From positions 1 through 45,390 of the forward strand of contig MSJI02000068.1 of NCBI GenBank assembly GCA_001931905.2: a stretch of DNA of 45,390 nt, read 5' to 3'. Position numbers and translations under genes: made by a program. This document shows, one piece after another, positions 17,817-27,319 of this stretch (the first letter of the stretch is position 1; each line of letters starts with the position of its first letter). This DNA is from Cladosporium sp. IMV 00045. Taxonomy: Eukaryota; Ascomycota; Dothideomycetes; Cladosporiales; Cladosporiaceae. A model generated the notes under the pieces. That model saw only the letters and a program-made list of their open reading frames with translations, did no database searches and was not told where the DNA came from.

Positions 17817-19172
17817 GGTTGGACGTGGCGTGTGTGAAGACCAGGAGAGTTTGGTGGATTCTTGGTTCTGGTTTTGGGCGGAAAGTTTTTCCAAAATCGT
17901 CTGCGAATTTTGAGAGACAAAGTCGCGTGCGAATTAAAAGCTCGAGAGAGACAGATTCGGGTTAAGAGTTCCTTGCACAGCGGCGCACCGCTTGTCCTTT
18001 ATAGCAGGAGACAAAAGCTGTGACCAGAAGTTAGAAAGAGGGTTGTCGGTGTGCAGTTTGCCTGCTCTGAAGGCGACAGCGAGTCGCAAAAGGCAGAGCG
18101 GTCATCTCTCGGCCGGCGCGGGAAGGCTAGCCGTGAAGCCAGCCACAACCCGGCAGAGCAGGCATGTGACTGATGTGACTCCACCGGAAAGTACGATGGA
18201 GTCACGGAACTTGCTACTAAAATATAAAACAACCATCAGAAGACGCGACTGACCTTGTATGGAGAATGATAATGATGAAGTTCAATGTTCTGGTGCAAAG
18301 CAATGGCCACCATGTAAAAACAATCACGCCTCAGCCAAGCAGGAAAGCAGGCAAGACTTTGTATGGCTCTTCAATGTACATCCACCCATGTACTCCAGTA
18401 CAGTGGTACAACGCATCTCATCCCACGCGGGATGACAGGTAGGGATAACAGTACACTCTCCGCCAAGCGGTGCAGCCCAATGACTTCATCAAACGAGCTT
18501 CCAGCAGAGGAACAAACAGCCGTCGCACACGACACACGGGAGCCCTGCGCTGTTCCTGCAGGCAGGCAGTCTCACGTGGTTTGAATTGCGTCTTCAAGGG
18601 CGCGCCGGACGGCGAAGATAAGTGGCATTTGCAGAGCTCGTGAGGATCCGAATTGTAGGTGAATCGGCGATGCATGTATTTATGCCCGGCACAACGCAGC
18701 TAGCAGAGTCGAAAAGGATCAATACCACATGCGTGATAAGATCCGACGGGATGGGAATGAGGCGAGATACAGCTACAGCTATACGGGGACCGTGGTCACA
18801 ATGGTAAAGATTAGCTCTGCATGAGCATAAGGAATGCATCTGCATGTTTTCTGACGTATCGATGACTCTTTTCCTGGGCGATGCAATACCTGCTGTTTCG
18901 TGTGGGCATTTCCGCACTAGAAAATAAATCGACGTTTTGGGTGGTTACACGTGGAAGAGTCTTGCCGTGCGGGATAACTTTCATATCAATAGATCTATCT
19001 ATTTACCATAAGCTACCACGCTGACGCTTAACGAATATTTCCTGCGGGAATAAAGAAATCGTAGCCAAAGCAGCAACTAAGACGCCACAGCAATGCTCAG
19101 GAAAGAGAAATCAAAAGCAAACAACGACAAGAAAAGCAACACAATTCGTCCAGAAGCTCTCCTCGCACACGT
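17817..19172. promoter_or_regulatory. Intergenic region upstream of the Bud27-like gene and downstream of rei1
   Basis: About 1.35 kb lies between the Bud27-like start and the rei1 stop, with both genes leftward. It contains five GTAC tetramers between 18376 and 18454 and a CATCCC-ACGC-GGGATG inverted repeat near 18419-18434. Small open frames are not convincing, and no RNA gene was seen. Confidence 0.45.
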
Positions 19173-20837
19173 CTACTGCAACAGCGGGTCGCGGAAGTGC
19201 TTCTGGTTGTTGCCCCTCTTATCCTTGCCCCACTGGTACTGGTTCTGCTGTCTCTGCACGCGCTTGAGCTGCCTCTTCTCCACGGCGGCGATCTCCCTCT
19301 TCTTCTCGTCGCTGACGCCGACCATGCCCAACCCGCCGTTGGCACGCGAGGTAAGCTGCCTGCCACGGCCGTCGCGGCCGGAGCGAGCCACTTGCTTGTT
19401 GTCGCCGTCCTCGTCGTCGGAGTCGTGGCGCTTGTCTTCCAGGAGCTGCTGCTGCGCGCGCTCCTCGGGTGTTGGGTAGTTGCGCAGGTTCTGGCGGTAG
19501 TAGGTGCGCAGGCTGCGGTGGCCTGCTGTGCGGCCTGACGGGAGGTGGAGCTCGAAGTCGTCTTTGTAGACGGCTTGGGGAGTGGAGTGCGCGTGAGAGT
19601 GGAAGCCGTCGCTGTTCTTGTGCTTGGCGTCTTGTCGCGAGTGGTGGCGGTGCTTGTCGAGTTTGGCGTATTGGTGGTCGCGGTGCTCGATGGGGACGGA
19701 GGTGATTTCGTCCGTGGGCACTGAGGAGAGTGTGCTGTCGCTTTCCCAACCTTCGTCGTCTTCCTCTGAGTCCGTGACTTCCTCGCCGTCTTCGTTGGTG
19801 ATAGTGGTCTTCGCAGCACGCTTAGCACCAAGGTTCACGCCGCCCTCACCCTCCTCATCTTCGTCGTCTGTGTCTTCGTCGTCGTACGTCGAGCGGAAGT
19901 CGTAGAATTCGCCAACCTCCATCTGCTCGTCCTCGGTGCTGTACGCAATCATGCAGTGGCCACGATCCCTCATGTGCGTCTGCACACCAGAAGTAGTGTG
20001 TACCTGCTTAGCACAGAACAAACACTGGTGCAGAACCTGAATCGTCTCGCTGAGGTAATTGATCAAACCCTTCAAGTCAACCAAGTACTCCTTCTCCGGC
20101 ACGAAGAAACCATGCTGCTTGCCCATATGGTTCATGTTCAAATCCAGCGTAGGCGAGACATAGTTGCAGAACAAACACTGATTCACATCGGCCTTGTGCT
20201 CGTACTCCTCGCCCTCCTCCATCTTCTCCGCGGCATTGCCGCCCACCACGCCACCGGCACCTCTAGGCTGCTCGACGGCCATGGCGTTGTTCTGGCCCTG
20301 GTTCTTGCCATACACGGGGTCCTTGGCCTCCTGCAACCCGCTCGCATTCACCCTCTCGGCAATCTCATCCATCTCTTCATCCTCCACCTCCTCCCTCGCA
20401 CTCGCAGTCTCCATCGGCTCGCCCAGCGAGAAAGTGCTGCCGGTCATACTCTCCGTCTCCGTAGCCTGATCGCCACCGACCTTTCCACCGCCAAACTTCG
20501 CATACCTGGCCGCGGCCTGCTTGTGCTTCTGACTAGCGACGTGGTTCACGTATGCCCCCTCAGAGAAGAAAACCTTATCGCAGGGATCGCACTTCTTCTC
20601 AAAGCTGGCGCGCGCTGCCGTCGCGGCGGCAGAGGCTTTGTTGGCGAGCACTTTCTCGGCGAAGATCTCGGAGGTCAGAGGCGGGAGGGATGCCACGCGG
20701 CGCTTGAGGTTGTAGCGGTGCCAGTCGGATTGCATGTGCGTGCGCTGAAGGTCGCTGCTGCGGAAGGCGACTTGGCAGGTGTTGCAGGTGAAGGGGTGGG
20801 CGGAGGCCCCGGCGGGAGGTTGGGCGACGGTCGCCAT
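19173..20837 (-). CDS. rei1: Cytoplasmic 60S subunit biogenesis factor Rei1 (ZNF622 family)
   Basis: Rei1 acts on cytoplasmic pre-60S ribosomes, where it helps release and recycle Arx1/Alb1 and probes the polypeptide exit tunnel. The 554-residue protein is read from one exon, starting at the ATG at 20837 (MATVAQPPAGAS). Four C2H2 fingers are visible: CNTCQVAFRSSDLQRTHMQSDWH near 20; CDPCDKVFFSEGAYVNHVASQKH near 85; CLFCNYVSPTLDLNMNHMGKQH near 235; and CLFCAKQVHTTSGVQTHMRDRGH near 285. The linker HRYNLKRRVASLPPLTSEIFAEKV after the first finger is diagnostic of the family. Acidic stretches follow (DEDTDDEDEEGEGG). The C-terminus is basic and ends in a Trp/Lys-rich segment (QYQWGKDKRGNNQKHFRDPLLQ-like), consistent with the tunnel-inserting tail. 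Longer upstream frames lack conservation. Confidence 0.95.
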   Translation of the reverse strand: MATVAQPPAGASAHPFTCNTCQVAFRSSDLQRTHMQSDWHRYNLKRRVASLPPLTSEIFAEKVLANKASAAATAARASFEKKCDPCDKVFFSEGAYVNHVASQKHKQAAARYAKFGGGKVGGDQATETESMTGSTFSLGEPMETASAREEVEDEEMDEIAERVNASGLQEAKDPVYGKNQGQNNAMAVEQPRGAGGVVGGNAAEKMEEGEEYEHKADVNQCLFCNYVSPTLDLNMNHMGKQHGFFVPEKEYLVDLKGLINYLSETIQVLHQCLFCAKQVHTTSGVQTHMRDRGHCMIAYSTEDEQMEVGEFYDFRSTYDDEDTDDEDEEGEGGVNLGAKRAAKTTITNEDGEEVTDSEEDDEGWESDSTLSSVPTDEITSVPIEHRDHQYAKLDKHRHHSRQDAKHKNSDGFHSHAHSTPQAVYKDDFELHLPSGRTAGHRSLRTYYRQNLRNYPTPEERAQQQLLEDKRHDSDDEDGDNKQVARSGRDGRGRQLTSRANGGLGMVGVSDEKKREIAAVEKRQLKRVQRQQNQYQWGKDKRGNNQKHFRDPLLQ

Positions 20838-21501
20838 TGTATGAGTGTTGTTGGAGGGTGTTTGTGGGTTGTTTATGTAGGTTGAATGGTATGGTGTGGA
20901 AGGAAGTTGTGGGCGAGTGTATGGACGAGGGTCCGAGCGGGCCTGAAAAAGTGTGGCAAGGCCTTTCCAAATGAAGTGCTCGAAGATGCCTGTTCCCCAA
21001 GTATCGAGGGAAAGCTGAAGAGTAGTAGTTTTAGAGGAATTCCTCAAGCGCCAGATGTGATTATCAAGTGGCGAAACAGAGCACGAGTTGCAGCTGCAGC
21101 AACGCACAAGAATCTGTGAACGGCCTTTTGTCATCCAAAATCCCACATGTGAGGGCCCAGCTCGTATGACGCAGCCGAAGAAACTTTGCCCCTCGTCTCG
21201 GCTTTTGTCTCGCACGTCTCTTGGTGGGGGCTTTGGCTGGCTCATTATTCATGAACTATTCGATTATTGTGTGATTTTACTGTTGCTTTAATCAATTTAG
21301 TAGTCAATAATCCATTCTATTTGTAAGAGAGAGAAGCACAATTGAAGACGTGTGGTGATATTCGACACAAAAAGCTGGCATTAATCATTGCATTTGTCTA
21401 TCCCATCCAAAGCAGGCCATGCACAAGACATAAATAACGATGAATCACGCTTTTTCATATACACATCGTCCATCCTCCCCGATCACTCATCAAATCCCCA
21501 T
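20838..21501. promoter_or_regulatory. Upstream region of rei1, 3' side of met10
   Basis: Both genes run leftward. The region is unremarkable, and AT-rich at 21240-21400. No gene or RNA is supported. Confidence 0.5.
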
Positions 21502-24500
21502 CTAGTAGACTTCCAGCACATACCTGCCCTCCTCCTTCAGCCTCTCAATCTCCTTGTGACCATCCTTCTTCTTGCCCTCAGCAGCAGCCTCAATCTCAAT
21601 GCCCTCCTCGAGCACAGCAGTGACGTCCGGCACGGGCCAGGTAGGACCGCAGAGGTAGAAAGCACCCTCCTCGCGAAGATAAGCCTGGCGGATCTCGTTG
21701 AGGGACTCGCGCATGCGGTCCTGAATGTAAATCTTCTGCGGCTGGTCACGGGAGAAAGCGGCGCCGAGCAGGGTGACGATACCGGCGGCTTGGTAGGCCT
21801 CCCATTCCTCGCCGTACAGGTACTCCTCGCGCTGGTGGCGGGAGCCCATGTACAGCAGAAGGTCGCCGATGGGCATGCCCTGCTGCTTCTGCCAGGCGCG
21901 CTCCTGGACGAACGCGCGGAAGGGCGCGAGACCGGTTCCGAGACCGGCCATGATGAGCGGCTGGGTGGTCTTGGGAGGGAGCTTCATGACGGAGGGCTTG
22001 ACGGAGACGGTGACGGGGCTGCCGACGGACAGGCTGTTGAGGTAGCGGGTGGCCTGGCCGAAGCGGTCGCGGCCTGACGGGTCGACCCAGTTGACGGTGA
22101 CAATCAGCAGGGAGACGCTGTTGGGGGTGACCTTCTGAGAAGAGGCAATGGAGTACTCGCGGCGCTTCATGGGGTTGACAATGCGGACAATGTCGTGGAA
22201 GCTGGGGTGGGCAGACTTGAACTCAAGCAGGATGTCGGCGAAGGTGACGGTGTCAACCTCAGCACGGCGCTTGAACTCCAGAACGGACTCCTGGTTGCCG
22301 CCAGTGCCGAGAAGCAGCAGGTTGTCCTTCTCCTTGGGGTCGGTAGCGAACTCGGAGAGAGCCTCGTAGAAACGCTTGGGCGGGCGACCGAAGATATCGA
22401 CGTTCTGCTTGAGAGCCTGGTAGACAGTGCGGTTCTCGTAGACGTTGGGGTCCTCGCGGCTGGGCACTTCGACAACCTCCTCGGGGTCAAGGCCGTACCA
22501 CTTGATGAAGGCCTCAATCTCGGCGGTGTCGTTCTCGGCGTGAATGCCAAGAGCCTCACCAATCTCGTACTTGAGACCGGTGTTGCCGAGGTCGAACTCA
22601 ATGTGGAAGATGTTACGGTCGTAGGTAGAAGGAGTGAGTCTACGACGCTCCTTGACGGTGGCGATGCAGGTCTTCTGCGCCAGCTCAGGCTTGAGAGCGG
22701 TGGTGGTGCCGTAGGCTTCCTTGAAAGCAAGGCCCTTGGCAGCGACAGTCCACTTCTTGAGAGCAGCGGGAGTCTCCTCATCGATCTTCTGGTAGGCAGC
22801 AAAGCTGTTGGCGTTGAGGTCCTCCGCAGCAGGCAGGGCCTCGTTCGCCTCCAGCTCAACGGTGAGCCAGGCGGACGGGACCTCGACCGTCTTCAAGGCA
22901 GTCTCAAGGTCCTTAGCGAGAACGTCAAGCACCTCGCCACCAGCTTGGAGCTTTTTCAGGCCGGTCTCGTAGAGAGAAGGCTGTGCGACCTTGAGGAAGG
23001 CAAGCTGGAGCAGGTAGTTCTCAAGCTCAGGCTCCTCGCTGACCTTAGCAGAAACAGTGGGGTCGAGAACGAAGAGAGAAACTTCCTTGGTGGCGAGAGC
23101 CTTGCGCACCGGCGTGCTGAGCTTCTTCTCGACGTCCTCGTCCTTCCAGCCAGCGGACTTGATGATGACAAAGCCGGCGGGCTTGACGCTATCAACAATA
23201 TTGAACTCCTTGAGCAACTTCTCGTAGCCAACAACAACGACGTCGGCGTTCTTGACGCTGTAGGCAGCCTCGATGCTCTTGGTGGAGGCGCGGATGTCGG
23301 TCCTGACTGAGCCGCCCTGAACAAGGTTGTCGCGGGAGCTGCGAACAACGACGTTGAGCGAGCTGTCGCCGGAAAGCAGCTGGCCAACCATGACGGGAGC
23401 AGCAGCAGATGCGCTCTCGTCGACGTCCCAGAAAGAGTACTGCTTGACTTCCTCGGAGGTAAGAACAAGCGAAGTCTCGGGCAGCTCGATCTTCTCACCC
23501 GGCTTGGAGCTGAGCTGGCGGAGCAGGTTCTCCATCTTCTTGACGGTCCAGACGGTCTCACGGCCGTACTTGATGTCGTAGACACCAGGCTCCTGGCCAG
23601 AGGCAGAGGCCTGGAAGTTGACGGCAGCAAGAACATCGCTGTAAAGGGCGCTAGACACGGAGCTGTCGGCGACGCTGGCGTTGTCCTGAACCTGGCCAAG
23701 AACGGTGATCTGCTCAACACTGGCGGGAAGGAGCTCAAGGAACTCCTCCTCGGCAAAGGGACGGTAGACACGAACGTTAATCACACCGACCCTGATGTTC
23801 TCCTGGGAAAGGGCCTCGGCGATCTGAGCGCTCAAGCTAGCCTCGACGGTGCCGAAGACGACAATGACGCGAGTGGGAGAGGCGTGGCCGTGGTACTCGA
23901 AGCTCTTGTATTCGGTGCCGAGCTCAGAGTTCAGAGCAGCAAGAATCTTGGAGAGCTTGCCCTCGTTGGTAAGCTTCTTAGAGTGGATGTCCTCCTGGAC
24001 GGTGGAGAGGATAGAGTCGTAGCTGCGCTTAAGGCTGGAGACGCTGAGCGCATCAACAACACGGGTAGTCTCGCGGCCAACGGTGATACCATCGTAGGTG
24101 TGAACGGTGGGCTGAACAGAAGCGAGCAGCGTGGCAAGGAGAGACATGTGCTGGATCTCGTACGCACTCTTGCTAGTGACCAGACCAAGGCCCAGCTCCT
24201 CGGCAAGGGCCAGAGAGGCAGTGTAATCGGTGACAAGGCCAGCCTTGGTGTCCGCAGCGTAGTCCACAGCAGCGATCTGGAGAGCAGTCGGGCTAGCGAC
24301 GTCGTAAAGCAGGCTCAACTCGTCCAGAACAGGGCGCATCTGGGTCAAGCTTGCGGCGCTAGCGACGATGCTCTGCGGCCAGCTCCTCTTGCTCATATCA
24401 AAGCCAGGGTAGAACATGTAACCCAGCGCCATGCTTCCGGCGCCATTCCTGGTCTGAAGAGACTTGACGTCCGTAACCTCGCCGTAGGCGTTCTTCTCGT

Positions 24501-24708
24501 TGGCGGCCTTCCATGCTTGCGCGGCGACGTCGAGGTCGAAGGACTCGGGAGAGTAGGAGAAGAGCTTGTTGGAGAGGGCGTATGCGACCTGCTGAACGAG
24601 TGTTTGGGCGGTCAGGTAGGTAGGGCCAGAGACGGATGACAGGGCGATATCCTGGCCGAACGGCAGGGCCGACGACTTGTTGGCGTAGGTCTCCTGCGAC
24701 TGGGCCAT
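21502..24708 (-). CDS. met10: Assimilatory sulfite reductase [NADPH], flavoprotein alpha subunit (Met10)
   Basis: Met10 takes electrons from NADPH through FAD and passes them to the sirohaem beta subunit, which reduces sulfite to sulfide for cysteine and methionine synthesis in the cytosol. The uninterrupted frame gives 1068 residues from the ATG at 24708 (MAQSQETYANKSS). The N-terminal two thirds resemble pyruvate:ferredoxin oxidoreductase-like modules, as in fungal Met10, and carry no canonical flavodoxin domain. The FAD-binding region begins at about 680 (TCIATVKERRRLTPSTYDRN). The FAD motif RREYSIASS lies at about 847, the NADPH loop GLGTGLAPFRAFVQER at about 919, and YLCGPTWPVPD at about 1018; the protein ends in GRYVLEVY, the usual aromatic-ending tail. 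Codon use is strongly biased, consistent with high expression, and creates long spurious antisense frames. Confidence 0.95.
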   Translation of the reverse strand: MAQSQETYANKSSALPFGQDIALSSVSGPTYLTAQTLVQQVAYALSNKLFSYSPESFDLDVAAQAWKAANEKNAYGEVTDVKSLQTRNGAGSMALGYMFYPGFDMSKRSWPQSIVASAASLTQMRPVLDELSLLYDVASPTALQIAAVDYAADTKAGLVTDYTASLALAEELGLGLVTSKSAYEIQHMSLLATLLASVQPTVHTYDGITVGRETTRVVDALSVSSLKRSYDSILSTVQEDIHSKKLTNEGKLSKILAALNSELGTEYKSFEYHGHASPTRVIVVFGTVEASLSAQIAEALSQENIRVGVINVRVYRPFAEEEFLELLPASVEQITVLGQVQDNASVADSSVSSALYSDVLAAVNFQASASGQEPGVYDIKYGRETVWTVKKMENLLRQLSSKPGEKIELPETSLVLTSEEVKQYSFWDVDESASAAAPVMVGQLLSGDSSLNVVVRSSRDNLVQGGSVRTDIRASTKSIEAAYSVKNADVVVVGYEKLLKEFNIVDSVKPAGFVIIKSAGWKDEDVEKKLSTPVRKALATKEVSLFVLDPTVSAKVSEEPELENYLLQLAFLKVAQPSLYETGLKKLQAGGEVLDVLAKDLETALKTVEVPSAWLTVELEANEALPAAEDLNANSFAAYQKIDEETPAALKKWTVAAKGLAFKEAYGTTTALKPELAQKTCIATVKERRRLTPSTYDRNIFHIEFDLGNTGLKYEIGEALGIHAENDTAEIEAFIKWYGLDPEEVVEVPSREDPNVYENRTVYQALKQNVDIFGRPPKRFYEALSEFATDPKEKDNLLLLGTGGNQESVLEFKRRAEVDTVTFADILLEFKSAHPSFHDIVRIVNPMKRREYSIASSQKVTPNSVSLLIVTVNWVDPSGRDRFGQATRYLNSLSVGSPVTVSVKPSVMKLPPKTTQPLIMAGLGTGLAPFRAFVQERAWQKQQGMPIGDLLLYMGSRHQREEYLYGEEWEAYQAAGIVTLLGAAFSRDQPQKIYIQDRMRESLNEIRQAYLREEGAFYLCGPTWPVPDVTAVLEEGIEIEAAAEGKKKDGHKEIERLKEEGRYVLEVY

Positions 24709-25643
24709 TTCGGGCAAGTTGAGCGGGGGATTGGAGAGGAATTGATCGGGTGGTGATTCCTCTTGTTGTAGCCCGTCAACAAGAAAATGCAGAAAACAGG
24801 ACGACTTCGAGTGAGTCGCTGGAGAACACTAGGCGCAAACAGTTCAGAGGAATGAATAATGCTAAAATGCACCGGAGGCGACTGGCCGAGATCGGGAGGA
24901 CTTTTTGGCGCTTGCAAATCAACAAATCGTTGAACCCTGCGAGCACGCCATCGACACTTCGCCCTTTGTGTCTTTGCCATTGTCAGAAGCATTGATAATT
25001 TGTTTACCTTTCGGCTTAATGAGTTAATGATTCTCCTAGACCATAAAACTTAAGCGATTGAAGAAATGCAATACTCTTGCATGGTCAGATGTACCAACAA
25101 AACGACAATGGTCTCGTGTTGTCTATGAAACGAACATGCGCTAGGGTCAACGACGATTGTATTCTCGATAATAAAGAAAGAGACTTTCCTCCCGCGGGGC
25201 GCCGATAATGGGTCATTGTCAGCCGAGGATGGAAGTGTCATACGCCGACTGGAGCGTCTTTCAACTCGACAAGGGGATGATGACAGTGTATGCTGTCCTT
25301 CTTGATTTTGAAACGAAAAGTCTTCCTGATCCATCTCCATCTGAATTCCAGTACATCGAGAAAAAATCAACACAGACTTCAGCATTGCAGAGCAGATCTG
25401 ACTTTTAGATCTATCCGGCGGCACGGACCGAAAATCCTAAAGTGACGTCCTCTATCTTTGTTGGCTCATCCAGTCAAGCCGATGAATTTCTTCTTTTAGC
25501 ACTCGGCATCTCATCACAACATGTATATTGTTCACACGCGCAAATATGAGATTCACGATCATGACCTAATGGCTCCCTTTTCTTTCATATGATGAGATCT
25601 TTTAAACCGGCCGCATTACACACTATTTTCAAGGACCGCGGAT
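24709..25643. promoter_or_regulatory. Divergent promoter region of met10 and the CUE-Smr gene
   Basis: The two start codons are 935 bases apart, pointing away from each other. An inverted repeat ATGCAA-tactc-TTGCAT lies at 25066-25082. I looked for a CYS3/MetR-type ATGRYRYCAT site and did not find an exact one. Open frames at 25050-25424 are not convincing. Confidence 0.5.
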
Positions 25644-27305
25644 ATGGATGATCCGTTTGCAAAATTGGAGGCAGATTACTGCCCACCTTTGGATTCCGCC
25701 CTGTTGTCTGCAATAGTATCAGACTTCGATTTGACCTCGGATGCTGGTGTTGCGAGTGCCCGTGAGGTATTGGATCAACTCAAGGAATCTGCGCTTATTG
25801 AGGAAGCCGCTGGATTCGACCCATCAGGAACTGGAGGTTACGAACAGAGGCAAGAATCGCCAGTAGATCAGTTTGGATCAGGTACGGAGACAGGTGCCTC
25901 CCAGTCCCGCGAGACTGACGCGACGAGTGTCTCAAATGGACTGTCTTCGTTGGATCTTGAAGACAAAGATGGACTTGCAAAGCAGATCGACATGCCTGTT
26001 GGCAAACCGGAAGACCTGGACGCTTTAGAAGAGGATGTCAAGATCATGCTGCTCCAGGAGATGTTTGGCCAGCATACCAGCAGATATAGCATTCAGCACA
26101 CGCTTCGAAAGTGCAACGGCAAGTGGAATACCGCCATGGAAGAGCTACTGAACCACGTTTATTTCGGCGAAGCTGAAGACAGTGAGGATGGCGGAAAGTT
26201 GAAAGCGAAGGGCGTGGAAGGTTTCTCAGAAGATAACATCATACGACGTGGCCGCAAGACCAAAGTCAAGGGTCAGAAATTGCGTGCTATGGAGGAACGC
26301 CGGGCTGCGTCGCTACCTACATCACCACAGAGCCCGCAAAGCCCTGCCTCCAACAAGTGGCAGACCGCAAAGGAAGATGTTGAGTTCATCGCAACCCGCA
26401 CCGGCATAGAAGCTGTGACAGTGAAGTCGACATACAATGAGCAAGGTGGCAAAGTTCCCCAAACGATCAACGCCCTTCTCAAACAGACAATGGAGGAGAC
26501 AAAGAAAATCGTCACCGACGACGAGCTAGTGCAACGCAACGCCCTGGAACTTGGAAAATATTTCCCATCTGTCGCACCGCACTATCTTGCTGCTCTCATC
26601 CGCCTAACTCACCCTTCCACCTCCTCCGCGCACGAACTCGCAAAAGCCCTCACCGCCAAACCTAATGACGCCGGTGCAACCCAAGGAGGGATACAAGTCA
26701 TCCCACTCTACGCCCGACCAACCATCTCCGACATCGACCCGGAAAGCAGTCCACGCAAGACCCATTCAGCAGGACCATCACAGTATACTTCTTCTCTCAG
26801 CTCCCCAGTCGACCCTACAACCGCCCTCCGTGGGAACGCCTACGCCGCCGCCCGCGCTCAAGCTTTTGCGCAAGCAAGCGCTGCTCACCGCCGCGCCGGC
26901 TCCGACCGTCTCATGGGCGGTGCTGCTGCATACTATTCCCAGCTTGGCCGTGACCTCTCCGCACTATCTTTCAGCGCCTCGGCTGATGCGGCAGATGCTC
27001 ACGCTCAGAGCCAAAGCTCCGCCACACACCTCGATCTGCACGGTATTGACGTCCTGAATGGTGTGCGGATCGCGCAGGAGCGCGTTAATGCTTGGTGGAA
27101 CCGCTTGGGCGAGAGTAGGGTCAATGGCCGTGTAGGCGCGGACGACAGGAACGAGGGGTTCAGAATTGTTGTGGGTGCTGGTAGGCATAGTGAAGGCGGC
27201 AAGGGAAAATTAGGACCTGCTGTTTCCAAGATGCTGAAAAATGAGGGCTGGAGAATCGAAGCGGCTGGTGCGGTTATTGTTGTTAAGGGGAAGGCGAAGA
27301 GGTAG
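25644..27305 (+). CDS. CUE and Smr domain protein (Cue2/N4BP2-like)
   Basis: Smr domains of this type are nucleases or nucleic-acid binders. In yeast, Cue2 with CUE and SMR domains cleaves mRNA at stalled ribosomes in no-go decay. This single-exon, 553-residue protein has an acidic N-terminus (MDDPFAKLEADY) and a CUE-like region at about 130-172 (DVKIMLLQEMFGQHTSRYSI through KWNTAMEELLNHVYF), which should bind ubiquitin. A second CUE-like segment (FIATRTGIEAVTVKSTYNEQ through TINALLKQTM) may lie near 250. The Smr domain spans about 458-553, with LDLHGIDVLNGVRIA and the glycine-rich loop VVGAGRHSEGGKGKLGPAV. The LDxHG signature is intact. The gene's stop is 14 bases from the stop of the next, converging gene. 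Exact orthology with Cue2 is likely but not proven. Confidence 0.8.
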   Translation: MDDPFAKLEADYCPPLDSALLSAIVSDFDLTSDAGVASAREVLDQLKESALIEEAAGFDPSGTGGYEQRQESPVDQFGSGTETGASQSRETDATSVSNGLSSLDLEDKDGLAKQIDMPVGKPEDLDALEEDVKIMLLQEMFGQHTSRYSIQHTLRKCNGKWNTAMEELLNHVYFGEAEDSEDGGKLKAKGVEGFSEDNIIRRGRKTKVKGQKLRAMEERRAASLPTSPQSPQSPASNKWQTAKEDVEFIATRTGIEAVTVKSTYNEQGGKVPQTINALLKQTMEETKKIVTDDELVQRNALELGKYFPSVAPHYLAALIRLTHPSTSSAHELAKALTAKPNDAGATQGGIQVIPLYARPTISDIDPESSPRKTHSAGPSQYTSSLSSPVDPTTALRGNAYAAARAQAFAQASAAHRRAGSDRLMGGAAAYYSQLGRDLSALSFSASADAADAHAQSQSSATHLDLHGIDVLNGVRIAQERVNAWWNRLGESRVNGRVGADDRNEGFRIVVGAGRHSEGGKGKLGPAVSKMLKNEGWRIEAAGAVIVVKGKAKR

Positions 27306-27319
27306 GCCAATATGTGTGG

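Noticed and set aside
16917..17837. 306-residue + strand frame across the Bud27-like gene
   Set aside because: Antisense shadow rich in R and L with no recognisable domain, while the - strand carries clear prefoldin and DUF3835 signatures.
19956..20885. 309-residue + strand frame across rei1
   Set aside because: Antisense to four well-formed C2H2 fingers, with no family resemblance of its own.
22195..23310. 371-residue + strand frame inside met10
   Set aside because: It lies antisense to conserved met10 sequence. Strong third-position bias in met10 removes stops on the other strand.
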